A DNA stretch of 64,000 nucleotides from Flavobacterium psychrophilum. GTDB lineage: Bacteria; Bacteroidota; Bacteroidia; Flavobacteriales; Flavobacteriaceae. The notes under the pieces were generated by a model. The model saw only the letters and a program-made list of their open reading frames with translations. It was not told the DNA's origin and made no database searches. Location of the stretch: positions 1 to 64,000 of the forward strand of contig CAMCFT010000009.1 in the NCBI GenBank assembly GCA_945874225.1, written 5' to 3'. Numbering within the stretch: position 1 is the first letter of the stretch; every line of letters starts with the position of its first letter. Below are positions 26,858 to 36,857 of this stretch, one piece after another. The position numbers were made by a program, and so were the translations under genes.

Positions 26858-26990
26858 ATTACAACGGTGCAAATATAATTAATAACTTAGCTTCTTTGCA
26901 AGTTTTTTTTAAAATTTTTATTTATAGCTCCTATTTTTTTATAACAGTTTTAAAACTAAATTGTTATAAATTCATTATTTTTATATCATA

Positions 26991-27437
26991 ATGGGAATCA
27001 TAAAAAAAATATCGCCCGCAGAGACCTTTTCGGTAAGACATCCTGTTCTTCGAAAAGGAAAACCAATGGAAAGTTGCCGTTTTGAAGGTGACGATTTAGA
27101 AACAACGCAACATTTTGGACTTTATTTGGAACAGGAATTAGTGGGCATCATTTCATTATTCAAAAAAAGCAATCCCGATTTTCTGGAGAAAAATCAATAC
27201 CAAATCAGAGGAATGGCGGTTTTAGAAAATCACAGGAAAAAAGATTTTGGCAAAGCACTCCTACTTTACAGCGAAGAACAATGCAAGAATCAAAATGTGG
27301 ATTTGATTTGGTTCAATGCAAGAATAGAGGCAAGTGGTTTCTACAAAAAAATGGGATATAAAAGAATAGGAACTGCATTTGAAATACCTGATATAGGAGA
27401 ACATATTGTGATGTTTAAAAAAAATAGAAATGAATAA
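26991..27437 (+). CDS. GNAT-family N-acetyltransferase
   Basis: 148 aa. GNAT fold with the acetyl-CoA pyrophosphate-binding turn (RGMAVLENHRKKDFGKALLL, a slightly altered R/QxxGxG/A). The C-terminal strand pair FYKKMGYKRIGTAFEIP is typical. Substrate unknown. The last codons overlap the ATG of the L,D-transpeptidase at 27430 by eight bases (ATGAATAA), so the two are probably translated from one mRNA. Confidence 0.88.
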   Translation: MGIIKKISPAETFSVRHPVLRKGKPMESCRFEGDDLETTQHFGLYLEQELVGIISLFKKSNPDFLEKNQYQIRGMAVLENHRKKDFGKALLLYSEEQCKNQNVDLIWFNARIEASGFYKKMGYKRIGTAFEIPDIGEHIVMFKKNRNE

Positions 27438-28992
27438 ATTTTTTATTTTGCTATTGATTTTCAATATTTTTAGTTGTGAAAAAGAAGTGACTAAAAAGGA
27501 AGTAAATCCGACTTCAATTCCAGCTATTCCACCCATAGAAAAAGCGGTGCGAGTTGACAGTGTCTTGCCAAATTCAGGAAAAAGCAAAATAACTACTGGT
27601 TTTAACAAAGCCGTTTGGCAATCCAAAAAAAACAGAAGAATAGTTTTAGGAAATCTTGATAAATCTTACGAAGAAGGACTAAATTCTGATGATTATAATG
27701 TGAACAAATTGTGGAAATATGAAAAAAAAATTGATGCTTTAGATGATAGAGAATTAGAAAAATATGATTTATTGTTTACAAATAGTTTTCAAAAATACAT
27801 TTCACATCTTACTAATGGTCGATTAAACTCAGGAAAATTATATAGAAATTGGGATTTGAAAAAAAACAAAATTGATATTAATAAAACTATAACCTCACTT
27901 GCGAATAGCGACTCATTAGCAGAAAAAATCGAACTGTTAAAACCTCAGCATCTTATATACAAAAGATTAAAAAAAGCACTCGCAATTATCAATGCTCTTC
28001 CAAATGACAATTTCAATAAAATAAAAATAAAAAATAAAATCGTCTTAAACGACACCAATTTGTCATTAATTAACATTAAAAAAAGATTAATTTACTGGAA
28101 AGATTTACAGCCAAAAGACAGTCTATCCTTGATTTATGACAACGAAACTGTTGAAGCCATAAAAAAATTTCAAATCCGACACGGAATCGCTGCCGATGGC
28201 GTAATAGGTAAAGTAACTGTAGAATCGCTCAATTTCTCAAAAAACCAGCGTAAAGAACAAATTCTTGCCAATCTTGAACGCTGGAAATGGTTTCCAAAAG
28301 AAATGGGAAAGGAATATATAATTATCAATATTCCTGATTATAAATTTACTTTGGTCAAAGGCAAAGACACGATAAGGAAACATAAAGTAATCATAGGAAG
28401 ACCAAAAAGGAAAACACCCGTATTATCTTCGAGGTTGACTCAAGTGATTTTTAATCCAACCTGGACGGTTCCTCCAACTATTTTGAGAGAAGATGTAATT
28501 CCTGAAATTTTAAAAAACCGAAATTATTTAGCTAAAACTAACATAAAGTTATATGATGGAAACGGAAATATAGTTCCTGCTAGTAACTGGAGGCTGTCAA
28601 ATGCAAAAAGCTATCGTTATGTGCAAAGCCCAGGGACATTTAATTCATTGGGAATGATTAAACTAGTTTTCCCAAATCGGTTTTCAATTTATTTACACGA
28701 TACAAATCACCGTGATTTTTTTGAAAAACCAGTACGTTCTCTGAGTTCAGGTTGTGTGAGAGTTGACAACCCATTGGAATTGACTGAATATTTAATGGAT
28801 GATGCAACCAATTGGAATATAGAAAAAATTACCGAAACGCTTCAAAGCGAAAAAACAAAACAGATTAATTTAAAAAAAGAAGTCTATATCCATATTTTAT
28901 ATTGGACAGCTTGGAGCGAAAAAAATACTTTGTTTTTCAGAGATGACATCTATAATCTTGATGCCAATTTGTATAATCAATTAGGAAAATAA
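27430..28992 (+). CDS. L,D-transpeptidase, YcbB-like lipoprotein
   Basis: 520 aa. Lipobox FNIFSC places the protein in the envelope as a lipoprotein. Domains: scaffold region (about 60-230), peptidoglycan-binding repeat (about 235-275; AIKKFQIRHGIAADGVIGK), YkuD catalytic domain (about 285-460). Active-site motif HDTNH...SLSSGCVRVDNP with the nucleophile near C442. It should make 3-3 cross-links in peptidoglycan or attach proteins, independent of classical penicillin-binding proteins. Its stop overlaps the 3' end of another L,D-transpeptidase gene on the opposite strand by 12 bases. Confidence 0.92.
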   Translation: MNKFFILLLIFNIFSCEKEVTKKEVNPTSIPAIPPIEKAVRVDSVLPNSGKSKITTGFNKAVWQSKKNRRIVLGNLDKSYEEGLNSDDYNVNKLWKYEKKIDALDDRELEKYDLLFTNSFQKYISHLTNGRLNSGKLYRNWDLKKNKIDINKTITSLANSDSLAEKIELLKPQHLIYKRLKKALAIINALPNDNFNKIKIKNKIVLNDTNLSLINIKKRLIYWKDLQPKDSLSLIYDNETVEAIKKFQIRHGIAADGVIGKVTVESLNFSKNQRKEQILANLERWKWFPKEMGKEYIIINIPDYKFTLVKGKDTIRKHKVIIGRPKRKTPVLSSRLTQVIFNPTWTVPPTILREDVIPEILKNRNYLAKTNIKLYDGNGNIVPASNWRLSNAKSYRYVQSPGTFNSLGMIKLVFPNRFSIYLHDTNHRDFFEKPVRSLSSGCVRVDNPLELTEYLMDDATNWNIEKITETLQSEKTKQINLKKEVYIHILYWTAWSEKNTLFFRDDIYNLDANLYNQLGK

Positions 28993-29703
28993 AGCTGAAA
29001 TTGTTTTAAAGCTTCTTGAGGGATGGTAAATAAACAAGCAGGATTTATTCTTTATCGTGTTAACAATTTCTTTAAGTGACTCTGCCGGAATAGCGGGACA
29101 GCCTTGACTTCGTCCTAATCTTTTATTGTTTTTTATAAATGAATTAGAAACATAATTTGCTGAATGCATTACCACCCCTCTTTCTCTCGCATTATTATTA
29201 ATTCCTTTTTCCAGACCGTCTAATTTAAGTGACATTCCGTGTTTTCCATTATAGATTTCACCCGTAGCATAAAAACCAAGGCTGCTTTTGTAAGAACTGT
29301 TAGAATTCGAAAAACTGCGAGCATATTCTTCTCCCGTATTTCTTCCGTGAGCAACTAAGGAATTATACAAGATAGTATTTGTATCCAAATCGATTACCCA
29401 AAGTCTTTTAATATTTGAAGACAGGCTAAAATCAACCAAGGTCAAAATATCTTTTTGAATTAATCCTTTCTCTTTCAATAAATAAAAACCTTTCAGGGCT
29501 TCTTTAAAACTTTCAAGATTAGGTAAATCAAAATGGTTGGAATTCAAGCTATTATAAACTGTTTCGAGATTTGAATCGGAACTAGGTTTTAAAACACTTG
29601 CAACTTCTGGTTTAGGGGAATTTACTGAATCCGTAAATTTTGTTTTACTTGAATAAAATGAGAATAATAAAAATAAAACAGCGGGAAATATCTTATAAAT
29701 CAT
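28981..29703 (-). CDS. murein L,D-transpeptidase of the YkuD_2 type
   Basis: 240 aa. Exported (hydrophobic start about 4-18). The catalytic segment is VVMHSANYVSN (H180) ... GRSQGCPAIP (C202), typical of the YkuD_2 family. AHGRNTGEEYA and SSLGFYATGEIYNGKHG are other conserved parts. It lacks a peptidoglycan-binding repeat. It overlaps the neighbouring YcbB-like gene tail to tail by 12 bases. The role in cell-wall cross-linking or editing is inferred from the family. Confidence 0.88.
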   Translation of the reverse strand: MIYKIFPAVLFLLFSFYSSKTKFTDSVNSPKPEVASVLKPSSDSNLETVYNSLNSNHFDLPNLESFKEALKGFYLLKEKGLIQKDILTLVDFSLSSNIKRLWVIDLDTNTILYNSLVAHGRNTGEEYARSFSNSNSSYKSSLGFYATGEIYNGKHGMSLKLDGLEKGINNNARERGVVMHSANYVSNSFIKNNKRLGRSQGCPAIPAESLKEIVNTIKNKSCLFIYHPSRSFKTISALFS

Positions 29704-29841
29704 TGATAATGTATAGGTTAGACATTAGACTTAGGGCTGCAAATGTACGACAGAAATATACTTTTTACAAAAAATTAAGAAAAAAATATGATTTTGACTC
29801 ACTTTTAGACCTCAATACGAGGTGTTAAAAATCACATTTTG

Positions 29842-29872
29842 TTTGCTTTTTGTGTTAATTTTATTATTTTTG
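29842..29872 (+). promoter_or_regulatory. promoter of the DUF5916 gene
   Basis: TTTG at 29842-29845 and TATTTTTG at 29865-29872 are separated by 19 bases, a full match to the Bacteroidetes TTTG-N17-23-TAnnTTTG promoter, 21 bases before the ATG. Confidence 0.65.
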
Positions 29873-29892
29873 CTTAAACATAATCATAATAT

Positions 29893-32352
29893 ATGCCGAA
29901 GTTTTACTCTTCAATTCTACTTTTTTTGGTTTTTATAAGTCTAAGCACTTACGGCCAAAAAAAGACACTTCAGGCAAAATCTACTGTAGAAAACATTGTT
30001 ATTGACGGAAAAATTAATGAAGCAGCATGGAAAACCGCTCCAATTGCTACAGATTTTATTATGTATGAGCCTGATAATGGAAAACCTATTAGTGAAAACA
30101 AGAAAACAGCAGTAAAAATTCTTTATGATAATAATGCAGTCTATATTTCGGCAGTATTATATGATGATGAACCCAATAAAATTTCTAGAGAATTAACGAA
30201 TCGGGATGTTTTTGGGGTTTCTGATCATTTTTCGGTTTCTATCAATGGAAATAATGACGGGCAACAAGATTTTAGATTTTATGTTAGTGCTGCTGGAGTG
30301 CAAATGGATTGTTTGGCAACAGAAGATTTCGAAGATTTCAATTGGGATGCGATTTGGGATAGTGAAGTGACATTAACTGATTTTGGTTGGGTTGTGGAAA
30401 TGAAAATTCCTTATGCAGCACTTCGGTTTTCTAAAGCTTCTAAACAAACTTGGGGTTTAAACTTTAAGCGAGTTATAAAACGTGATGCCCAAGACCAAAG
30501 TTATACTTGGAATTTTGTTGATACGAAAATTGCCACAATCATTACTCAAGAAGGAATTCTGGAAGGAATTGAAAACATAAATACACCTACTCGTCTTTTC
30601 TTCATTCCCTATACTTCGGCCTATTATCAACAAAATGATTATGGTTCTGACAAAATCCTAAAAGCGGGATTGGATATTAAATACGGAATAAATGATGCCT
30701 TTACACTTGATGCAATATTAGTTCCTGATTTTGGACAAACAAAATTTGATAATGCAATTCTTAATCTTGAACCTTTCGAACAACAATTCGATGAAAACAG
30801 AGCTTTTTTTACTGAAGCAACAGATTTATTTTCAAAAGGAGGATTATTTTATTCCAGAAGAATTGGCGGGAGTCCAATAATTGATAGTTATAAGTTTCAG
30901 GATCAATTACCGGCAAATGAAGAAATCACAAATTTTCCTAGCACTGTAGATTTAATAAATGCTGTGAAAGTTTCAGGACGAACAGAAAAAGGACTTGGTA
31001 TAGGCTTTTTGAATGCTGTTACTGAAAAAACCGATGCTACCGTTTTAGACACAACAACAAATGAGACTCGAAAAGAAGTCATACAACCGTTGACTAATTA
31101 TAATGTATTGGTTTTTGACCAACGCTTCAACCAGAATTCATCCGTTTCCTTTGTAAATACAAATACTACTCGAAATGGAGAATTTCGGGACGCCAATGTT
31201 TCGGCTTTATTATTCGATTTGAATACAAAAGCAAACACATATAAATTATCCGGAGATTTTAAGTACAGTTCAGTCACTGATGATGACATTAAATACATTC
31301 CAATCTATGATTTAGTGAATTATGATTTAGTAAATTACGATGGTTTCAAAACGGCATTAAACTTTGCCAAAACAAGCGGGAAATACAGATATTTATTTTC
31401 TGGAAAATACCTTTCTGAAAATTATGATATAAATGATTTAGGAATCATTTTTGTTAACAATTATCATGCTGCTTATGCAGAAATGAGCTATAGAATAATA
31501 AATCCTACAAAGGCTTTTAACTCTTTCAAAGCCACACAAAACATAAATCTTGAAATTCAAAATACCACTGAAAAAACTCAAGAAGGCTGGTATCAAGCCA
31601 TAATAACTGCCACAACATTAAAAAATCATTATCTTGAAGGTTTATTTCAGGTCAACCCCATAGATAGATACAATTTTTATGAGCCACGGGTTTATGGCAG
31701 ATATGTTTATATTCCTAAAAGCATAATAGGATATGCTCAGTTTTATTCAAACGACAACAGGCCATTTCATTATGAAGTAGAGGTTACCGCTGAAAAATTT
31801 GATGAAGAGGACAGAAATACTTATAAATTGTTTGGAGGAATTAAATACAGATTCAACGATAAATTCTCTTTGTCTTACAATTTTCAATATACCCGCAAGG
31901 TAAATGACAGAGGATGGGTTGGTTTTGACAATGACGATATTATTTTTGGCGAACGCAATCGAGAAATAGTTGATCACTATTTTACTGGTAAATATTCAAT
32001 AACTAACAAGATGACTTTTAATCTTATTGCACGTTATTACTGGTCATATGCTGATAATCACGAATTTTTTTCCCTGCAAGACGATGGTTATTTAACGCCA
32101 AATCCGAGCTATTCTGAAAATAAAAATAGAAATTTTAATTCTTGGAATTTAGACTTTTCTTATTCTTGGTGGTTTGCTCCCGGAAGCGAAATTTCTATTT
32201 TATATAGAAATTATTCTCAAGAAAGTACAAACCTTGTTGAAACAAACGTTGGGTCAAACCTTACCAATCTTTTTAATACCAATCAAACTAATATTTTATC
32301 GGTTAGTATTCGCTATTATATTGACTATAATTCCTTAAAAAGGGAACACTAA
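29893..32352 (+). CDS. DUF5916 outer-membrane protein with CBM9-like domain
   Basis: 819 aa. Signal peptide (about 1-21, ending TYGQ). N-terminal carbohydrate-binding-family-9-like domain (about 25-215: IVIDGKINEAAWKTAP, VKILYDNNAVYISAVLYDD, GWVVEMKIPYAALRFS). Then the DUF5916 beta-barrel-like region (about 240-819) ending in an aromatic-rich strand. It is a common envelope protein in Flavobacteria, with no proven function. The possibility that it binds or transports sugars rests only on the CBM9-like fold. A strong promoter precedes it, and the gene stands alone. Confidence 0.85.
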   Translation: MPKFYSSILLFLVFISLSTYGQKKTLQAKSTVENIVIDGKINEAAWKTAPIATDFIMYEPDNGKPISENKKTAVKILYDNNAVYISAVLYDDEPNKISRELTNRDVFGVSDHFSVSINGNNDGQQDFRFYVSAAGVQMDCLATEDFEDFNWDAIWDSEVTLTDFGWVVEMKIPYAALRFSKASKQTWGLNFKRVIKRDAQDQSYTWNFVDTKIATIITQEGILEGIENINTPTRLFFIPYTSAYYQQNDYGSDKILKAGLDIKYGINDAFTLDAILVPDFGQTKFDNAILNLEPFEQQFDENRAFFTEATDLFSKGGLFYSRRIGGSPIIDSYKFQDQLPANEEITNFPSTVDLINAVKVSGRTEKGLGIGFLNAVTEKTDATVLDTTTNETRKEVIQPLTNYNVLVFDQRFNQNSSVSFVNTNTTRNGEFRDANVSALLFDLNTKANTYKLSGDFKYSSVTDDDIKYIPIYDLVNYDLVNYDGFKTALNFAKTSGKYRYLFSGKYLSENYDINDLGIIFVNNYHAAYAEMSYRIINPTKAFNSFKATQNINLEIQNTTEKTQEGWYQAIITATTLKNHYLEGLFQVNPIDRYNFYEPRVYGRYVYIPKSIIGYAQFYSNDNRPFHYEVEVTAEKFDEEDRNTYKLFGGIKYRFNDKFSLSYNFQYTRKVNDRGWVGFDNDDIIFGERNREIVDHYFTGKYSITNKMTFNLIARYYWSYADNHEFFSLQDDGYLTPNPSYSENKNRNFNSWNLDFSYSWWFAPGSEISILYRNYSQESTNLVETNVGSNLTNLFNTNQTNILSVSIRYYIDYNSLKREH

Positions 32353-32470
32353 TAATGCATTAATTTTAAGAAAAGACCTCATCTTCAATACAATTATTAT
32401 TTTTTTTCATTGTAATCAAAAAAATGTGTAATAGTGGTTTATACTCAAACCAACATTTTTAGAAATGCTT

Positions 32471-32478
32471 TATCTTTG
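32471..32478 (+). promoter_or_regulatory. gpmI -7 element
   Basis: TATCTTTG, an exact TAnnTTTG match, 17 bases before the ATG. Confidence 0.5.
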
Positions 32479-32494
32479 CAAAAAATAAATCACA

Positions 32495-34012
32495 ATGAAC
32501 AAAAAAGTAATCCTTATGATTCTTGACGGTTGGGGAAATTCTCCAGACCCTAAAGTCTCCGCAATTGACAATGCCAACATCCCTTTTATCAAAAGTTTAT
32601 ATACAAAGTATCCCGTTGCACAACTTCGGACCGATGGTCTAAATGTGGGTTTGCCTGAAGGCCAAATGGGAAATTCCGAAGTAGGACATATGAATCTAGG
32701 GGCCGGAAGAATTATTTACCAAGATTTGGCAAAAATAAATCTTGCTGTTGAAAACAAAACATTAAACAACGAGCAAGTTCTTGTTGATGCGTTCCAATAT
32801 GCCAAAGACAAAAACGTAAACATCCATCTTCTTGGATTAGTTTCTGACGGTGGTGTTCATTCACATACTTCACATTTACGAGGTTTAATTGATGCAACCC
32901 AGGATTTTGGATTGCAAAAAGTCTTCGTTCACGCTTTCACTGACGGACGTGATGTGGATCCAAAATCAGGTGTTACTTACATTCAGGATTTAGAAAATTA
33001 TATTGCAAAAACTTCGGTTAAAATTGCTTCTGTCGTTGGGAGATATTACGCGATGGATCGTGACAAACGTTGGGAACGAGTGAAAATCGCCTATGACTTA
33101 TTGGTAAACGGAACAGGAACTCATTCTAAAAATGCAGTAAACAGCATCGAAGAAAGCTACGCAAATGATGTAACCGACGAATTTATTAACCCAATTATAA
33201 TGGTTGATGAAAACGACAAACCATTGGCAACGATTAAAGAAAATGATGTCGTTATTTTCTTTAATTTCAGAACGGATAGAGGTCGTGAACTTACTGAAGT
33301 TTTATCGCAACAAGATTTCCACGAGCAAAATATGCACAAACTCAATTTGTATTATGTTACGCTTACTAATTATGACGAAACTTATGAGAACGTGAAAGTT
33401 GTTTACAACAAAGATAACGTTACGGAAACTCTTGGTGAAGTTTTAGAAAAACACAACAAAAAACAAATCAGAATTGCCGAAACCGAGAAATATCCTCACG
33501 TGACCTTCTTCTTTTCAGGTGGAAGAGAAACACCTTTTGAAGGTGAAAGCCGAATCCTGAAAAACTCTCCAAAAGTAGCCACTTACGATTTAAAACCCGA
33601 AATGAGTGCTTATGAACTAGCCGATGCATTGGTTCCAGAACTTGAAAAAGGCGAGGTTGATTTTGTTTGTCTTAATTTTGCCAATGGAGATATGGTAGGA
33701 CATACCGGCGTTATGAGTGCAGCAATAAAAGCGTGTGAAGCCGTTGACAAATGTGTGGAAAAAGTGATTACTGCGGCTTTGGCCAATGATTACACCACAT
33801 TAATAATTGCAGATCACGGAAACTGCGAAACGATGATTAATCCTGATGGAACTCCAAACACGGCGCATACTACAAATCCAGTTCCAATCATTTTAGTTGA
33901 TGGAGAACTAAAGGAAATTCATGATGGCGTTTTGGGCGATTTGGCTCCAACTATTTTGGAATTGATGGGAATTGAAAAACCCGCAGTTATGACCAGACAT
34001 TCACTTTTGTAA
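32495..34012 (+). CDS. gpmI: 2,3-bisphosphoglycerate-independent phosphoglycerate mutase
   Basis: 505 aa metal-dependent mutase of the alkaline phosphatase superfamily that interconverts 3- and 2-phosphoglycerate in glycolysis and gluconeogenesis. Metal-site start MILDGWG (D11), catalytic serine in GQMGNSEVGHMN (S61), the phosphotransferase-domain motif HAFTDGRDVDP, and C-terminal metal ligands in FANGDMVGHTG and ADHGNCE. Full length. Single-gene unit with its own promoter and a strong terminator after the stop codon. Confidence 0.97.
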   Translation: MNKKVILMILDGWGNSPDPKVSAIDNANIPFIKSLYTKYPVAQLRTDGLNVGLPEGQMGNSEVGHMNLGAGRIIYQDLAKINLAVENKTLNNEQVLVDAFQYAKDKNVNIHLLGLVSDGGVHSHTSHLRGLIDATQDFGLQKVFVHAFTDGRDVDPKSGVTYIQDLENYIAKTSVKIASVVGRYYAMDRDKRWERVKIAYDLLVNGTGTHSKNAVNSIEESYANDVTDEFINPIIMVDENDKPLATIKENDVVIFFNFRTDRGRELTEVLSQQDFHEQNMHKLNLYYVTLTNYDETYENVKVVYNKDNVTETLGEVLEKHNKKQIRIAETEKYPHVTFFFSGGRETPFEGESRILKNSPKVATYDLKPEMSAYELADALVPELEKGEVDFVCLNFANGDMVGHTGVMSAAIKACEAVDKCVEKVITAALANDYTTLIIADHGNCETMINPDGTPNTAHTTNPVPIILVDGELKEIHDGVLGDLAPTILELMGIEKPAVMTRHSLL

Positions 34013-34036
34013 TAGTAATATATTTATTTAATAAAA

Positions 34037-34068
34037 GAGTCCCGCAAATTTGCGGGACTCCTTTTTTT
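34037..34068. terminator. bidirectional terminator after gpmI
   Basis: A perfect 24-base palindrome (34037-34060) followed by C and a run of seven T. It lies between gpmI and the convergent acyl-CoA transferase gene. Confidence 0.88.
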
Positions 34069-35341
34069 ATCTGGCATTTATCAAATTATAATATTCCCTC
34101 TCAATCCATTCCTGATGATTTGGATGGGCAATTTTAACCAATTCCGTTGCGCGTTGTCGCAATGTTTTTCCATATAAATCGGCAATCCCGTTTTCAGTAA
34201 TAATATATTGAATATGAGAACGCGTGGTTACAACTCCTGCTCCTTGTTTTAAATAGGGAACGATTCTGCTGTCGCCATTTTTTGTAATTGAAGGCAGTGC
34301 TATAATCGCTTTTCCGCCATCACTTAATGAGGCTCCACGAATAAAATCCATTTGACCTCCAACGCCCGAATACATTCTAGCTCCAATAGAATCAGCACAA
34401 ACCTGACCAGTCACATCAACTTCTATTGCTGAATTAATGGCCACCATTTTTGGATTTTTTCGAATTCTGGCGGTATCATTTACATACGATGACTCTCTCA
34501 TCTCAACAAACGGATTGTCATTTACAAAATCATATAATCGCTGGGAACCAATTAAAAAAGTGGCCAATGCTCTGCCTCTGGAAACTCCTTTAAAATTTCC
34601 ATTAATGACGTTGCTTTCGATTAAATCAATCACGCCATCCGAAAACATTTCTGTGTGTAATCCCAGGTTTTTATGATTAGTCAATTTAGATAAAGCAGCA
34701 TTTGGAATAGAGCCAATTCCCATTTGTAAAGTGCTTTCATCTTCTATTAATGAAGCAATATAATTTCCAATTTTATCTTCTAATGGTGAAGAATTCCCCA
34801 TTTCGTGGGTGTATATTGGCGTATCAACTTCGACTAAATAATCAATTTCGGAAATATGAAGAAATCCGTCTCCAAAAGTTCTTGGCATTTGTGGATTAAC
34901 CTGTGCGATTACTGTTTTTGCACTTTCAATTGCTGCTAATGTAGCTTCTACTGAAACTCCAAGCGAACAATATCCGTGGCTATCCGGTGGCGAAACATGA
35001 ATAAAAGCTACATCTAAAACCAATACTTTTTTTCTAAACAGATACGGCAATTCACTCAAAAAAACAGGTGTATAAGAACCATTTCCTGCCGCCAAAGTAT
35101 GTCTTATATTGGGGCCAATAAAAAAAGAATTGACATGAAAGCTTTCGGCTAGTTCCGGATTAGCATAACGTGCTTCTCCTTCAATATGCAAGTGACAAAT
35201 TTCTACGTTTCTTAATTCAGAAGCTCTTTCTGTTAATGCGTTAGCCAATATTGTAGGCACAGCAGCAGCAGCTTGAAGATATACCCTGTCACCAGATTTT
35301 ACCACTTTTACAGCTTCTTCGGCTGTTACATATTTACTCAT
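34067..35341 (-). CDS. acetyl-CoA hydrolase/CoA-transferase family protein
   Basis: 424 aa, class I CoA-transferase fold of the acetyl-CoA hydrolase / 4-hydroxybutyrate CoA-transferase family. The catalytic glutamate that forms the enzyme-CoA thioester is E231 in GLHTEMFSDG. LQMGIGSIPNA and the C-terminal ITENGIADLYGKTLRQRA are family motifs. It probably moves CoA between acetate or succinate and other acyl groups; which acyl group is not readable. Neighbours do not form a pathway. Confidence 0.9.
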   Translation of the reverse strand: MSKYVTAEEAVKVVKSGDRVYLQAAAAVPTILANALTERASELRNVEICHLHIEGEARYANPELAESFHVNSFFIGPNIRHTLAAGNGSYTPVFLSELPYLFRKKVLVLDVAFIHVSPPDSHGYCSLGVSVEATLAAIESAKTVIAQVNPQMPRTFGDGFLHISEIDYLVEVDTPIYTHEMGNSSPLEDKIGNYIASLIEDESTLQMGIGSIPNAALSKLTNHKNLGLHTEMFSDGVIDLIESNVINGNFKGVSRGRALATFLIGSQRLYDFVNDNPFVEMRESSYVNDTARIRKNPKMVAINSAIEVDVTGQVCADSIGARMYSGVGGQMDFIRGASLSDGGKAIIALPSITKNGDSRIVPYLKQGAGVVTTRSHIQYIITENGIADLYGKTLRQRATELVKIAHPNHQEWIEREYYNLINAR

Positions 35342-35358
35342 AAATGTTATATTTATAA

Positions 35359-35366
35359 CAAATGTA
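35359..35366 (-). promoter_or_regulatory. -7 element of the CoA-transferase gene
   Basis: Minus-strand TACATTTG, exact TAnnTTTG, 18 bases before the ATG. Confidence 0.5.
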
Positions 35367-35460
35367 AAGCGTTTAGTGGAATTAAAATATGATAAAACTC
35401 ATATATTATTTTGTAAATCATAAATAATAGTTAAAATTTCTTTTTTAAAAGTATTACTAT

Positions 35461-35468
35461 TAAATTTG
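35461..35468 (+). promoter_or_regulatory. -7 element of the LRR/ABC export operon
   Basis: TAAATTTG, an exact match. It predicts a leader of about 50 bases before the ATG at 35523 and rules out the upstream in-frame codon at 35466 as the start. Confidence 0.5.
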
Positions 35469-35522
35469 CAATTTATATATTTAAACACAATACTATTATT
35501 GCTCATTTTAAAACGGAATTCT

Positions 35523-36173
35523 ATGAAAAAAATTTTATTAGTCCAATTGTTATTTTTAATGATTGTAATCACAAATGTCACAAACGCTCAGACAACTAAT
35601 GCAATAGATTCGATTGATATAAAAAACATTGAAAACTCTTTATTGCATCCCGAAAAAGTAATACGTTTAGACCTGAGTAATCAAAATATTAATATTGGAA
35701 AAATAGACTTTTCTAAATTTGTAAATCTAGAATACTTGAGTCTAGAAAACGATCATTTAAATGAGCTTCCAAAAGAGATTAGCTCTCTAAAAAAGCTAAA
35801 AGTATTAAATTTGAGTGGAAATGACTTTGAGAATTTACCAAAAGATTTTGATTATTTAATTGAGTTGGAAGAACTTTATTTAAATAACGATTTAAATTTT
35901 AAATTTAAAAATAACTTGAAGACTTTGTCAAAATTACCCAAATTGAAATCATTACATTTAGAAAATGACAAGCTCAAAGAAATACCCTTAGAGATTGAAT
36001 TACTTAAAAATTTAAGAACTTTATACTTAAATAATAATCTATTTGAAAAATTTCCATCAGAAATTCAAGGCCTACATAATTTGAAATATCTTGATTTAAA
36101 AAATAATTTGATTAAGCAACAAGAGCAGGAAGAAATTTTGGATTTGAATTTTGGATTTCAAATTAAACTATAA
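35523..36173 (+). CDS. exported leucine-rich-repeat protein
   Basis: 216 aa. Signal peptide (about 1-23, ending TNAQT), then about six leucine-rich repeats (about 50-205): LEYLSLENDHLNELPKEI, LKVLNLSGNDFENLPKDF, LKSLHLENDKLKEIPLEI, LRTLYLNNNLFEKFPSEI, LKYLDLKNN. LRRs make a curved protein-binding surface. It is first in an operon with a TetR regulator (5 bases later), an ABC ATPase, an HlyD-type adaptor and a TolC-type channel. It could be the exported substrate, a chaperone or a surface partner of that machine. This is inferred from context only. Confidence 0.85.
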   Translation: MKKILLVQLLFLMIVITNVTNAQTTNAIDSIDIKNIENSLLHPEKVIRLDLSNQNINIGKIDFSKFVNLEYLSLENDHLNELPKEISSLKKLKVLNLSGNDFENLPKDFDYLIELEELYLNNDLNFKFKNNLKTLSKLPKLKSLHLENDKLKEIPLEIELLKNLRTLYLNNNLFEKFPSEIQGLHNLKYLDLKNNLIKQQEQEEILDLNFGFQIKL

Positions 36174-36178
36174 TAATT

Positions 36179-36853
36179 ATGAACACATTAATAAGTAACA
36201 TTAAAATAGTCATAAACAATAAATTGTTTGTAAAAGATCCAGAAACTTCAGAGTTAGGAAAAAAAATAATAAAACACAGTATTATTTTAATAGATGAAAT
36301 TGGTTTTGATAATTATACATTTAAAAAATTGGGGGAAATAATTGGTTCCAATGAAAGTTCTATCTATCGCTATTTCGAAAACAAGCACAAATTATTGGTA
36401 TACTTATCTTCTTGGTATTGGAGTTGGATAGAATATCGATTAGTATTTGCCATATCTAATTATTCTGATTCTTGGGAAAAACTAAAGAAAGCCATTTCAA
36501 TAGTTACTGAAAAAGTAGAAGATGATCAAAAAACATTACATATTAACGAATCCATTTTAAATAAAATCATTATTGCAGAATTTACTAAAACTTTTCACAC
36601 CAAAGAAGTGGACCAAGAAAACAAAGAAGGTTTTTATTTTATATACATCCGAATCATCAATAGATTAACAACTATAATAAAAGAAGTAAATCCGGATTAT
36701 TTATACGCCAAAAGCCTTGCATCAAGTATTGTTGAAGGAGCCTTGCACCAACACTTTTTAAAAGATCATATGCAACCTATCACCGATTGTAACACCACTA
36801 TTAGCCCAACAGATTTTTATTTAAACTTAATTGAAAATGTACTTAAAAAATAA
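36179..36853 (+). CDS. TetR-family transcriptional regulator
   Basis: 224 aa. N-terminal helix-turn-helix (about 28-70): FKKLGEIIGSNESSIYRYFE followed by NKHKLL, the standard TetR sequence. The C-terminal ligand-binding part is divergent and gives no clue to the ligand. Five bases separate it from the LRR gene, and its stop lies four bases before the ATG of the ABC gene at 36858, so it is inside the operon it presumably controls. Confidence 0.88.
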   Translation: MNTLISNIKIVINNKLFVKDPETSELGKKIIKHSIILIDEIGFDNYTFKKLGEIIGSNESSIYRYFENKHKLLVYLSSWYWSWIEYRLVFAISNYSDSWEKLKKAISIVTEKVEDDQKTLHINESILNKIIIAEFTKTFHTKEVDQENKEGFYFIYIRIINRLTTIIKEVNPDYLYAKSLASSIVEGALHQHFLKDHMQPITDCNTTISPTDFYLNLIENVLKK

Positions 36854-36857
36854 AAAT

